From Rhyacophila brunnea (taxonomy: Eukaryota; Arthropoda; Insecta; Trichoptera; Rhyacophilidae), in assembly GCA_022495005.1 (NCBI GenBank), contig JAGYXB010000448.1, positions 100,409-164,408 on the forward strand: 64,000 nt of DNA, read 5' to 3'. This document shows, one piece after another, positions 36,130 to 48,599 of the stretch (the first letter of the stretch is position 1; each line of letters starts with the position of its first letter). The position numbers and the translations under genes are program-made. The notes under the pieces were generated by a model, which was given only the letters and a program-made list of their open reading frames with translations, was not told where the DNA came from and searched no databases.

Positions 36130-39100
36130 ACAAGCATCGTGTTTCTTTTTGAATATTTCTTTTCCAAAACACGATGACTTACCTCTTAAAGACTCGCAGT
36201 TATTCGTTTCGGATTATGAACTCGTTCGTTATTTTGTCCTAATTTTCTAAATTTTATTTGTTCCGATTATAAAACTTTAAATTTTGCTAGTCAGGATTTC
36301 ATACAATAATTGTTACCGTAACGGTATTTTGTTTTCAGAGTCATTAGTTCTAATTATACCGATTTTTGCCGGCTCACTTTTAAATTTTTTGGTTTACCGT
36401 CGTGTAGTACAAGCTAGGCCGCACGGCGTGATTTTAGACGCATTTTGATATTTTTTTTTAATCCATAGTACTTATTAAACTTATAAATTAAATAATGACA
36501 AATTAAAACGTATTATTTGCGTTATATTTTTCTTAAATTTTTCTGGTTCGGTGGTCGTAACTATGTGTGTTATATTTTTCATATATTTATATAGTCTTTT
36601 ATTGACTTATGCGGTACTTGCAACAGACGTGAGACTAGTCTATGCGGTACGCGGAGAATGGCGATCTAAATGATAGATCAATATATCAATACGTCTTGTC
36701 AATTTTATCACTGTCCTTGTGAAATTTATTTAATTTTGTGTTGTAAGCTACAATTATTCCTTCGCAAATTAATATTAAGAGTGTTATATATGGTTTACAC
36801 CTAATTTTGAAATACAATTTGCACATTTATCATCAATAAATATTTCTTCTAAATAATAATTTATTTGATACCCACATTTTTGGCAAAATGTCAATATTTG
36901 GGCATCGGAATTTGTGTTAACCATTGATTGTTTCAGCAAAAAGTTTGTTTTATGTTTAGTATGGTGCTATAAGTGATTTAATAAAGTTCAAAGGAGAAGG
37001 AAGGATGTCAGATTTGGACGAGATCGACATGTACATTTATATACCTACTGGATGACAAGAATTATTAACCTCAAATTTGACAGAACTATTGGATTGAAAC
37101 ATACTAAGTGGATGTAACACCAAATCAATTGGACAGCAGGATGAACCTTATTATGGAATGGAGTTTACAAAAGGTCCTTTCGTTCCATTTCTATATTGTG
37201 AATAATTAATAATTTCTATATCTCGAATAAAATCATTATCGGGTCATTCATTTTAGTCGGCAGTCGCGCTGTCATCGATTATTTGAGTGATATATTTTCA
37301 TTCTTGTTAAACTTTGACACTAAATTATTCTGAATTCATTTCCTCTTAATTATTAACTTTCTATTCATTTTATTTTGCTATTACAATTAATTATTTGCGA
37401 CGGTAGAATACATTTATTTCGGATAATATGTTTTTACATTGTTTTTCTTACTACCTAGTTTGACAGTTCGATATTAGTTTTTTCAAATCTGTTCTTTTTA
37501 TAATGTAGACAATTGAAATTATTCATTTCGCGTTCATTATTGATAAAATTGAAGTAATCTTTCGTTCATTAGAATAGATTTAGTCATTTTTAATTCCTAT
37601 TCAATTATTCATATTTCAAATTGATTTTTGTTTACAACATCAAGCGCGCTTACATTTGCGGTCGCGAGATGACACCTTCGTAGAATTTATTTGAAATATT
37701 TAATTTCAAGATTCTGTTCTTTCGTGGGAATGATTATTTATTATACATAAATAATTATTTTTACAGGTGAATATTTTTAATAAAATTTTCCTTCTTAATT
37801 CCTATATAAAACTTCCGCCTACATATTTTTTTGAATCAATTTAATTTTTTCTCTCCTGTCAAATCCTCTCTAATTTAAAGACATATTTTTTTTAAAGCTT
37901 TTTGATTTCATTCTAGATGCTTTCACTCAATTATATGCAACTTTCCGTCCTCTCCTAATTTTTTAAAAAGCATATAAGCTAACATTAATTAATATTTTTA
38001 AATTCTTTTTTTCTCTTTTCAAATCCTAGCCCTCCGCTATTTATTATTCATAAACTTTCAATTTAACCTGAATTTAATAATTGATTATTTTTTTTTGCTT
38101 GTTCAGCGTGCACTGGGCAAATTTTTTTTAAAAATGCTGATATTTTATTTATTATCAACTATGTTTGAAACTTTTAGGAGTTATCAAACCTTCATTCATT
38201 ATGACACGCAATGTCAAAGATTTTTTCTTTTGTTATTATGGAAAGGTGTGTTTCCGTGCTAATGACACTCAACCAATTATTTTGAATTTTGTCAGGGCCG
38301 CATTTTGATAATGCCTATTTATTAATATACAATTTTTTTGTGAAGGAATTTTGTACTGTTTGGTCTTTTGTCTATTACACACCTCAGATATTTATAAATT
38401 ATAATTATTATTTTTGCTCTTTTACAAGCTTCTTTTTTGGATTGATTTTATTATCAAATTAATTATTGCAAATCTTATACATATATTATGTCATTGAGTA
38501 ATACTTTCTATTATAAATTCTATATTTCTATATGTCAATTTCTTAGCGAATTTTTACTCACTTATGGTAAACTATTTCAGTTACTGACTTCTTTCCTGCA
38601 CATGGCAATACACCCTTGTTCCGGTGAACGTCCATCGCAAAGGTGGTGGTTGCAGACCTTTCGGGAAGGAGGCCTACTCAATTCATACCACACAAACAGC
38701 ATCTGGACCAACTTTTGGTAAACAAGCACAGTTCTAAATACTACCATAGTGCCAGGATGAGAGTTATGGTGTTCCCGGAAGACGCAACCGCTGTCTTGGC
38801 GTTTGGAGGGGCCTGTCAGTTTAGCTACCTAGTGATAAAATACCTATATTTAAAATTACCTACAATTGTCTAATTAAGTACATCGCGCTGGGGATCATGT
38901 GATCTTTAATTATACCAGCTGCCTTTGTACTTGTTTTTGCGTGACGGTTTTGTTTGCTATTTGGTTTTTTTAATTTTATCATATACATTAGAGTTTGGCA
39001 TTGTTTTCTTATTTTTTTTATCTCAACTCAATTCGGTTCAGGCTAGATGGATGGTGATCAATGTTTTGTTTTGTCCATCTGCTAGGGATCTGTACCGCTA

Positions 39101-41266
39101 CCAGAACTGAAGGTGATCTGGTAGGGTACCCCTTATTTTTCTCTCTAGCAGTATCTTGATTATTGATTATTTGGTAGCGCTGGTCGGAACGGAAGGTGTA
39201 TCCGGCTAAGCCTCCACTGGTAACGGAATCCAGCTGCCTGAGATTCCGTTGCTTCCTTTTGGTTGTATGGTGGGAGGTATGGATTCAACGCGATGCTCTA
39301 CCGAATGCGGACGTTGTTTCCTACCTCGAAACCCGGTCTTACTGGGTTGGTTTTTTTATGCAGTTTTGTTGGAGAAGGTGCCTGAACCGAAGTGAGAGAA
39401 GCCATTCCTTTTGTTTTTTTTTATTTCCTATTACAGGAAAGTGGTCGTTATAATACGTGCTCGTTAGCCTTTTACTCAATTTTTTATTTTTTTTGCAACC
39501 TTGACTTGAATGTCAAATCAGTTGCGAACCAGGTGGTTCATTTTAATTACATTTAGCTTCCGATGTGATCATGGGTTCCTTGCCTTTGTTCGCTTTCAAG
39601 TGGTGCTCCGTAGTTTTTTTTCTATTCTTCATCCGGGAGGTCCGTTTCTGATGGGTTCCGGACTCAGAACTCGCGTACCTGGGAATGGAACAACGCCACC
39701 GGAAAGGAACGTACGTCATCGGATGAGGAGGTCTCTTGCTTTGCGAGGTGGAGTTGATCTCGGGGTCCGCGGTGTGGTAATTTTATCTAGCATTAAGTTA
39801 GGCTAGTTTAGCTCTAGCGTAGTCTTTAAGTAAGAATCGCGTATCCAGGGCTGGACGAATACCTCGCAACGCAATCGTAGATCTTAAATTAGTATACTAA
39901 AGTCGTTACTTAATTTTAATTTTACATCTTGTACTAGGAATTACTTTCTAGCTTAGTTTTTTTCCTGTTCGCGCCATTTTATTTGTGGGAGCGCTGCTTG
40001 GGATCCGGACCGGGGCTTGGAATTCCATCACACGTCATTTGTTTTTTTTTTACAGGCTTAACAGAGAATCCACATCACAGCTGTTGGTTGTTAGCCACAC
40101 TGTTATTTTTATTCAGATTAGACATCTGAAAGTAGTATATTTTAGTAATGTTCTTTTTAAATATTCGGACGGTGCTTGACGCACAGTATTTATTACTTTC
40201 CGACAGATACGCCCTCACGCAAAACCAAACTGGCACTCATTGTTTATTAATTATTATGTTATTTGTTCGAACCAAGTTGGTGAATTTATTGTATTTATTA
40301 TTTTTTATTATGTATACTTGCCAAAAACCACGGCATATACGATTGAGAATTTATATTTTTTGCTTTGTGCACTTTATAACTTTTGCCAACTATTAAAGGT
40401 TCATCTTTTTTTCAATAACTCAATATTATTTGAAATTAATCTATTAAATCATTCACTGATCTATTATTATTTTCAACTTAATTACTCAATGCTTATATTA
40501 TTACTCAAATTATGGAAGCAATTTTAATTTCTTGAATATAATTCTATTAATTACTTTATTATATAATACTATCTCTGCAATTTTATCAATTTATTGAATT
40601 GAATTAAATTTCTTGAACTAAAATATTAATTCCTTTATATACAATATATTTTTATTATACCATTTTATATATTATTATCTGAGGTGCATTTATGTAAATT
40701 TTTTGGCTATTATTTCAATTTTTTATACTGATATCAAATCTTTTCAAACTAATAATTATTATACAACTCTTCCTATCTTTTTGGAAGCTTTATCTAAATC
40801 AATTTTTATATATTCTAAATATTGCAGTTTTACACTGCTGGGTTGAATCCCCACTATTTGTTTTGATGTGAATTATCTGTGATAAATCATAATATTTTAT
40901 ATATTTCTATATACACGAGCTTAGGTGTTTTTATATTTATTAGATCTTTTTAAAATTTATAAATTATTGGTGGACCGGTTAGGTAGGGTAAATCTACGAG
41001 ACCTCTCCCAGCTCTTCACTCTTCAGCAAATAATCTTCTTCGTTTTTTTGGATTCTTCATAAGCCTCTCCCTCTGTCACCAAATAACAGAGTGGAAATTT
41101 CATCTATATGTCTCCTTCGCTTCGCCTGTAGCCGCGCTATCTCTAAGCATGCCGTCCATGATGCCCAACCCCTGGGAGGATTGATGCTATCAGAAGACCC
41201 CCCCGAGAAGTTGACAGTCGAAGTCCTCGCTATGGCTTGTCCTTCTCTTACCGAGGTTGGAGGTAA
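36130..41266. other. Internal region of the LTR element, non-coding
   Basis: Only short frames without gag-pol motifs. 36130-38500 is strongly AT-rich. From 38590 to 40030 base composition is more balanced, with phrases such as ttccggtgaacgtccatcgc and ggaatccagctgcctgagat, yet every reading frame is closed at short intervals. 41060-41250 is again mixed and precedes the purine tract. No protein function can be assigned. Confidence 0.55.
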
Positions 41267-42360
41267 TGTCATGTTATTTTATAACATAACACACTAAGTC
41301 AAGGAAGTCTTTACGAGGGCAACACTACGCAAAAGTACGACCGGATCGCGCCTGCGCACGGGATAGTTTGTACGGAGTTCGTCACACTATTTCCGGCGCT
41401 ATAGGAGATAGCGGGCCTTTTACACGAAGGCGAAGCAGGAGTCGATCTCTCAGTCCTGATCGTTCGAAGGAAGCAGACGTCTTGGCCAGTTCCGAGCCTC
41501 GGACCCTGGGCACAGGGCTTTCGATTTCCTGACGTTTTGGAGACGTGGACGATGGTCATCCGAAGGACGTCCCCCCACGCCAGGAGATCGGAGGAACTCC
41601 ACGGTCCCCACACGTTTGAAGACGCACTCCTCGATTCCGTCCTGGAAGGAATCGAGGGCAGCGAAAAGGCTGGAGAGCCTTTTGTGTAATTGGTATTTAT
41701 TGTTCATTTATGTTACGGTCCACCGGAACTAGTCTTTGTTTCGAATTAGCTTTTGGGTTTTTGTTCTAATTTATCTAAATATTGTATCGCTTTAGGTGCT
41801 CGTGATTCACTTAAGTAATTATACATTTTTATACACTGTAGCCCGCAAGTTATCTTATTTATTAATATACAATTGTTGCAATTTCTCTACTTGCTTTTCA
41901 TTTAATTATCCTTCACTATTGTCTCTATGCATCATCATAGAGTGGCGCTCAATCCGAGATATTTATATTTATTCCATCTTTATGTAATTTATTATTATAC
42001 AGGAACATCCAACGAATGAGTATAGTAACCGGACAGGTAACTGAGGTCTTAGAGGTAAAAATCAAACCATCCACGACCCTGCATCCTATTTCTCCGAGTC
42101 TCATGCTCATTCCCAACCTATCCCTATCCTATATCCCCATGCATATCCCTATTCCTTACCCGCACATTAAATCGGCCCGTGATACTGCGTGCGCATTGCC
42201 TCCGTCCGATATAAATCGTGCCATGCGCGCTCAAATATGCCGGCCAGTAAAAAATTGGATCATGCGCGGGCAAACCAACGATTCGCCGAATGCGTTCGGC
42301 CGGTTATGTAAACGTTCATGCGCGGTAGGCCTTAGTGCAAGAACGTATTGATCGCGCAGG

Positions 42361-42490
42361 GGCGGCGCGGCGGCGTCTTGCAAAACTCAAACGTATAACC
42401 GTGTGTAAAATATTCGTAGACAGTGTCTTTTTTGGGGCATAATACACACGGTTATACGTTTGAGTTTCACAAGACGCTGCCGCGCCGCGC
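42361..42490. repeat. Long GC-rich hairpin
   Basis: Left arm 42361-42407 (ggcggcgcggcggcgtcttg, then actcaaacgtataaccgtgt) and right arm 42443-42490 (tacacacggttatacgtttg, then aagacgctgccgcgccgc) are near-perfect complements around a 35-bp spacer. Probably a foldback MITE; the target duplication is unclear. Confidence 0.75.
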
Positions 42491-42587
42491 CCGCCAAATG
42501 ACTACGGCCGAGCACTTAACGTTATACGGCTTCAAGCTTCTAGTCACTTGTCCGTTATTTATAAATTGACTTATCTTCTTTGCCACA

Positions 42588-43576
42588 CAGTGTTGCCAAC
42601 CGTATTATAATTATAGTATTTGTACTATAATTTTCGTCTGCGTACCATGTACGATATAAAACAGGTATAGTACGCCCAAAATACTATAATTTTGAGAAAT
42701 CGGAAAAAAAGTTGTCAATAGAAGAAAAACATCGCCAAAATAATCCGTGAGAAGCAAAAAAAAAAAAATAATCCGCATGTCTAAAAAAGGTGACGTTAAT
42801 TATTACTTAACACAGCGATTTCCAAACTGCGGAATGTCGTAAAGGGAGGTGCGAAAAAATTAATACAATTAATGTAGCCACAAGTTTGCAGTTTGCAAAT
42901 GCATAGTTTATAAAACGGCCGCTTGTTATAAACTAGACAATAAAAACAGTTCTATAAAAGGTTGTTTCCAAACTTTTCTTCAAATATGGAGACTAATTAT
43001 ATAATCTCTCACTTCTATACTATTGTGAAGCGCAATGGCTATCTCGTAAAAATTGAAATAAAAGGGTCAAATTAATCATCATGTTGAAATTTGAGGCAAA
43101 TTTGTTTAGGAACGATAATTTTGTTGTTAAACTTGTCTATTTGGTTGAAATTTTAAAAAAAATTGAGTGATTAAATCAATCCAAGGACCACTAATGCATT
43201 CACTGATTTAAAACAACAAAGTGAGGGTATTAATAAAAAAATTGGAGCTTTGGAAATCAAAATGACAAAAAAAAGTTTGCCATGTCTCCATTATTTTTAA
43301 ATGATTTATATACCAGAGTTCTTGGTTAGTTTGCTAATGCACTTTTCACATTATTTTATTAATAGCAAAAAAAAATCGTCTGAATTCAACCACTGACATT
43401 GAATTGAACTTGACTGAATTTTGTCTAAAAAACAAGACGTTAATTACCCTTCATGTATAATTTTTTGAAAATGCAGAAAATTATCGGTCACTCAACGCGT
43501 ACTATATTTTTTGCCGAAATACTATAATTTTGAAGGCACTGTACTATAATTCCACTTTCAAAATATGGCAACACTG
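42588..43576. mobile_element. hAT-like element, 989 bp, degenerate
   Basis: Short inverted repeats CAGTGTTGCCA...TGGCAACACTG with 8-bp flanks TTGCCACA (42580-42587) and ATGCCACA (43577-43584), 7 of 8 matching. The repeat word actataatttt occurs many times near both ends. Inside (about 43080-43430) the composition suggests eroded coding sequence, but no frame can be followed. Fits an internally deleted hAT element. Confidence 0.7.
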
Positions 43577-44235
43577 ATGCCACACGCAGCTTGCAACCAT
43601 TTGACACAGTGGTGCTGAATGTAGACGTTTCGCGCGTGTTTATATATATCTTATTATTTTGTGCAATTGTGCTTGTTTATTGTTTAATCGTTTTTATTAA
43701 CATGTGTAATTCACGATTCGATAAGATTTTGTTTCTGTGTGGGCAATAGAATAAACTAAGGGAGCACGTTAAAAGTAAGCAACTCTTAACCTCAAAATGA
43801 AGTTTTCTCTACAATTGATTATTTGTGTACCGATATCCCGTTACTATGGCGTATTTTTATGTCACCTAAAAGACATCCTTACTAACGCATATGTTTTATT
43901 TATATTTCAGATGAAGCATACCACAGTGATGTTGTGGATGGAGACAATACTACTTCTATTGCAACAGGTTTGTATGACAATAGTTAAGTTTTTTTAGCTC
44001 GTTCATTACTTACATATTGATATTATAGCCTCAGGAAGGTTTTAGTAGTATAATATAAGTTGTGTACTTTACCATTGGTTTACTTTCATCTTTATAATGC
44101 TAACATTATAATATTATTGCATTTGATTACAGAAGCCGGATCGATAAATAATGAGGTTGTCTTGGCGAATATGCTGATAATCATATGCGCTGAAGAACCT
44201 AAAAGTGGGGCCACACCGGCAACAAGTCGCGCGAC

Positions 44236-44320
44236 AACTCGTTAAATTTTACGATAATTATCATAATTGCTTAAGAAATTTTACGATAATTATCATGCTT
44301 ATCGTAAAATTTAACGAGTT
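44236..44320. repeat. Small hairpin in the decayed transposase-like gene
   Basis: AACTCGTTAAATTTTACGAT (44236) pairs with ATCGTAAAATTTAACGAGTT (ending 44320); inside, acgataattatcat occurs twice. It is preceded by agtggggccacaccggcaac, which looks like the edge of an inserted MITE. Confidence 0.7.
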
Positions 44321-47087
44321 AAGTAATTTAACGTAAGGCATAATACTTACGGTGACTACGGACAGAAAAATAATGAATCAAATGGAAATGATATCGGTAA
44401 ACTGAAGATAGTTTAATCACCATAACCCGGGTGTGCTCAACTCCTCTTGTTTGTCTTGAATCGCCAGTCGGATACATTGTCAGTATTTTCTACTACATCT
44501 AGCCACCGGTTATGGTCTCCCCACGTGCGATTATTAATCTTGTTTCATCATCCGCCCACTCTTAATAATTATCCTGCCTAGCAGTGTTTTGATTATTATA
44601 AATTGCTGTATTTAATATATATTTTATGTGACCTATGTGCATGCAATATTATTTGCTTATACAAACAATATTTTTCCATGCACCATAAAAGTTAAATAAC
44701 ATAAATGAAATTGATACAATCATCATGAACATGTGTTTATATTTTAATGGCTTTATCAAAGTATGTTTAATATATTACAGAAATCATCCAGAAAGGACTC
44801 GATGAAGATTTGGTGAACGATGTCATCGTAGAATATATGGAAGAGAGCGATTTAGATGAGGAGCAAATGAAGGCATCCTATCCGATGAAAATTTATTTCC
44901 AAATGTGACTTCGCCTGAACCATTCGTCACAGAAAAACCTCAACCTCAATGTTAAGTTTATCAATCTGCCAATAATACTCTGCGAAATATACAAAAGGAG
45001 AAAAGGGATACATGTTTACCCTATGAAAACAGAAGTGGTAATGTAAAATCTGCAAAATTGCCAAAAATAATTGATTGCTCTTCATGTCGGTTAAAATGTA
45101 GTACACACTTTAGTCAGGAAGATCGAAGACAGATTTGTCAAATTTACTGGGGATTAAAGAGCTTCGAGCGCAAAAGGGATTTTATTTTAAGGAATGTAGA
45201 CAGTGCTGCTCCAAAAACCCGAAGGGTACGAATTGCTGACGGCAAACTATGCAAGGACTCAAAGTCATACCACTTTTATAGAAATGAATCAAAAGAAAGG
45301 TATGCCAAAACTTCTTTCTTAAAACCCTTTCTATTTCAAATACTGTGGTAACGAATGCTTTCCAGAGTAACAATAAGCAAGGTGGATTTCATAGAAAGGA
45401 TATTAGAGGTCGCAAAAGCTCTGTGAACAAAACAAGTTCAGACGATGTGGATTTTATAAAAAACCACAACGAAAAATATCCGACGATGGAGAGCCATTAT
45501 ACGAGGGCATCCACTAAAAGAAAGTATTTGGACAGTAGCTTATCATTTGCGAAAATGTATGATCAGTACAATATTTATTGCGAAGAAAATTACAAGATTC
45601 CCGCAAGTGCATTTATTTAAAGAAAAGTATTTTTTGAAAACTATCATTAGCTTCTTTCGACCAAAAAAGGACCAATGTATGACATGCACGCAATATTCTA
45701 AAGCATCAGCCCAAGAAAAACTAGCCTTAGAAGCGACATACCGTAAGCATATCAAAAGAAAGGATAAAGCGGAAGAATCAAAAAATGCTGACAAAAATAT
45801 TGCACTGATTGAAAGCGACAAGTGTCTCACGGTAACGTTTGATTTGCAGAAGGTACTACAGATTCCCACGTCACACGCGTCATTCGTATACTATTTAAGA
45901 AAACTCAGTATGTATAATTTGACTGTTTATGAAAGTGCTCACCCAAACAGAGGGTTTTGTTACGCGGGGCTTGAGGTTGATGGTAAACGAGGAGCATGCG
46001 AGATCGGCTCATGTTTGGCGATGTATATATAAAATAAAGTTCCGCTCACCACAAAACATTTAAGTCTATATTCGGACACTTGTGGGGGCCAAAACAGAAA
46101 TATACATGTGTCTTCATTATTTTTGAACCTAGTTCAAACGAAAAATTTAAAAGTAATCAAGCACAAATTTCTGGAAAGCGGGCACACCTACATAGAGGTG
46201 GACAGTATGCATAGTGCCATTGAGCAAAAAAAGAAATTTTTGGTCGTCTTTAGTGTCCAAGACTGGCTGAACATTTTTAACATGAGCCGCGTGTCAAGGA
46301 AATCTAAAAATAGTAATAAGCCGCCATATCATGTCAAACAAATGACTTTTGGTGACATGCTGGACTTGAAAGCGTTATCAAAGTCTTCAATTAGAAATAA
46401 AACAATCAATGAAAATCTAGACAAAGTGCATTTGTTAAAAGTAAAGTGCTTTCGATATGAGAAACATTCTCCATCAGTGCTATACTATAGATATGACTAT
46501 TCTAGTAATTATAAAAAAATAAATGTGTTCGGTAATCGCCGAGGAAGAAGAGTGTTGTGCCAACTGCTCGAGACACACCGTGTGGCGTGTGCTTACCGTT
46601 CGAATTTATGTATTTCAGAAGAAAAGAAAAAAGACTTACTTAATTCCAATGTGTAAAAATAATATAATACCACCAGAATTACACCCGTGGTATGACAATT
46701 TACCCACCTCTACTTCTTAGGCATAAAGCCCATTGACGCAGCGAGTGCGGCGCTCGCGTAAAATTTCTACAAGTGGCGCGTAAATCATCAAAAATACAAC
46801 GTAATCAAATACGCCAGCGCCCACTGAACTTAAAGATGCCTTGCGCGCCGCCTGCCGCATGAGTCACCGTTTTTCGCTTCTCGGCGATACGATTTAATGA
46901 AAATACAAAGAAGTCCATTCATTGAACACGGCTACCAAAATTACGCTGCTTGAGGCGTCGTCGATCGACGGGCCAAAAGCAATTATTTAATAACAGAGAA
47001 CCCATTATTTTATTTTATTCCGTGTCATTATATTTCGCTGGTTGAATAATGTCGTCGTAAATATTTATTACAAGCCCCGAAATAATA

Positions 47088-48387
47088 CGAGGGTGGGTCA
47101 ATAAGTCCTTAGAAAAGCCGACAGGTGGCGCGACTAGTACTGTAAGCGGTTTGTTTTCATGCAGCGGCACTACCGATTCAGTATGCTGCGAAGTTTCAAT
47201 CAGATTGGTCGGGTTGTTGTGTGTTTCTCGTACATTTAAAAAAAAAATTTGCTTGTGGAAAATGGAAAAATGGAAAATGGAGAAAATTGAGTTTAGAGCT
47301 GTTATTAAACATTTTAATATAAAAGGGTTAACAGCAAAGGAAATAAAAAATGAGTTGGATTTAGTTCACGGCATATCTGCTCTTCACTTGCAACTATTTA
47401 TAACTGGTTAAATGAATTTAAACGTGGTCGTACATCAACAAAGGATGAACCACGCTCAGGACGTCATGTAGAGGTGCCTACACCAGAAATGATCAATAAA
47501 ATCCACGATATGGTGTTAAGTGACCGAAGATTAAAGTTGAGTGAGATAATTGAGGTTACAGGGATCTCAAAGGTAGCGTCATTTCTATTTTACATGACAA
47601 ATTGGGCATGAAAAATATTTCTGCAAGATGGGTGCCGCGTTTGCTCACAGTCGACAATAAACGCAATAGGGTGGTGGCCTCTAAAGCCCTGTTGTCGCTC
47701 ATGCAACGCAATCCGGATGAATTTTTCGTCGCTTTGTGACTGTAGATGAAACATGGATACACCACTATACTCCCGAGACGAAAGAACAGTCAAAGCAGTG
47801 GATTGCGAAAGGCGAACCATGTCCAAAGAAGGCGAAAACCGTAAAATCAGCTGGTAAGGTTATGGCTACTGTATTTTGGGATGCACGTGGAATTATTTTC
47901 GTTGACTATTTGGAAAAAGGAAAAACAATAACAGGGGATTATTATGCATCTTTATTGGACCAGCTAAAAAACAAAATTGAAGAAAAACGGCTTCATTAAA
48001 CAGGAAAAAAATCCTCTTTCATCAGGACAATGCCCGTGTTCACACATGTTTACGATCAATGGCTAAAATTGAAGAATTGAAGTTCGAATTGGTCGACCAC
48101 CCACCGTATTCGCCAGATTTAGCCCCCAGTGACTTTTTCCTTTTCCCAAACTTAAAAAAATGGCTAAGTGGACAACGTTTTTTTTCAAATGAAGAAGTCA
48201 TCGATCGGACAAATGCTTATTTTGAGGACCTTCCGAAAACTTATTTTTCTGACGGTTTAAAAAAAATTGAGAAACGTCTAACCAAGTGTATTGAGCTCCA
48301 AGGAGATTATGTTGAGAAATAAAAAAAAAATACAAAAATAAAACCTGTTTTAATGCTTTTTTCTAAGGAATTATTGACCCACCCTCG
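47088..48387 (+). mobile_element. Mariner transposon, 1300 bp, inactive
   Basis: Inverted repeats CGAGGGTGGGTCAATAAGTC...GAATTATTGACCCACCCTCG at TA target dinucleotides (47086-47087, 48388-48389). The 1300-bp length is typical for mariner. It contains a transposase pseudogene filling most of the element and no other gene. Innermost level of the nest at 43.9-48.6 kb. Confidence 0.93.
47271..48322 (+). pseudogene. Mariner transposase pseudogene (D,D34D family)
   Basis: Segments in different frames follow the mariner transposase order: MEKIEFRAVIKHFNIKGLTA and KEIKNELDLVHG (N-terminal helix-turn-helix), RGRTSTKDEPRSG and DRRLKLSEI (second HTH), WVPRLLTVDNKRNRVV, the first catalytic Asp in VDETWIHHYTPETK (47740s), the second in FHQDNARVHT (about 48026), the third in YSPDLAPSDFFLFPNLKKW (about 48108-48160), and the C-terminal CIELQGDYVEK. 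By eye at least four single-base deletions break the frame: near 47390, 47570, 47722 and 47997. No functional transposase can be made from this copy. Confidence 0.92.
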
Positions 48388-48599
48388 TATAATATTTTTA
48401 TTGCTTTGTTATGAGAGACGCTGTAAAAATAATTGTTTTGTGCTGCTTGGGCCGCTTATTACATAGGTGAAGGGTAATGCGCGGCGAGAGACGTGTGCTT
48501 ATGGTTATGAATACGCCGACTTCGCCCGCTCGACGCGTTCTGTGGGCACCATCGCTTAGGGTAACAATGTTCCCGAACCATCACAGCTTGACTCTGATG

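Larger units (their letters stand above)
33284..42184 (+). mobile_element. LTR retrotransposon relic without gag-pol (LARD-like)
   Basis: 5' LTR 33284-36119 (enlarged by a DNA-transposon insertion; about 909 bp without it) and 3' LTR 41267-42184 (918 bp), both starting TGTCATGTTATTTTATAACA and ending near TGATA; 4-bp target repeat CTGC at 33280-33283 and 42185-42188. A primer-binding site TGGCACCCAAC starts one base after the 5' LTR (36121), one mismatch from the tRNA-Lys-type TGGCGCCCAAC. A purine-rich tract, gaggttggaggtaa, precedes the 3' LTR. The 5.1-kb internal part (36120-41266) has no frame resembling capsid, protease, reverse transcriptase or integrase; it is AT-rich to about 38500, with a more GC-balanced middle at 38590-40030. 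Fits a large non-autonomous LTR element. Confidence 0.8.
32899..42331. mobile_element. TTA-flanked MITE split by an LTR element
   Basis: Outer inverted repeats GGCCTACCGCGCATGAACG (32899) and CGTTCATGCGCGGTAGGCC (ending 42331), flanked by TTA on both sides (32896-32898, 42332-42334). Removing the LTR element and its duplicated CTGC leaves about 528 bp of fairly GC-rich, non-coding DNA, a normal Harbinger-type MITE length. The inner part has many GCGCATG words. Level 1 of a four-level nest. Confidence 0.75.
46722..48554. mobile_element. DNA element with CTTAGG flanks, split by a mariner
   Basis: Imperfect inverted ends CATAAAGCCCATTGACGC and GCGTTCTGTGGGCACCATCG, flanked by CTTAGG on both sides (46716-46721, 48555-48560; the extended 8-mers match at 6 of 8). 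Removing it with one CTTAGG restores the reading phase between ...LPTSTS and NVPEPSQ of the host pseudogene, which supports the boundaries. Without the mariner it is about 530 bp and GC-rich near the ends. Superfamily not assigned. Confidence 0.6.

Noticed and set aside
38488..39806. Coding remains of gag or pol inside the LTR element
   Set aside because: The short frames contain no capsid, zinc-knuckle, protease, reverse transcriptase or integrase motif.
47556..47826. Minus-strand open frames in the mariner
   Set aside because: Shadows of the plus-strand transposase pseudogene.
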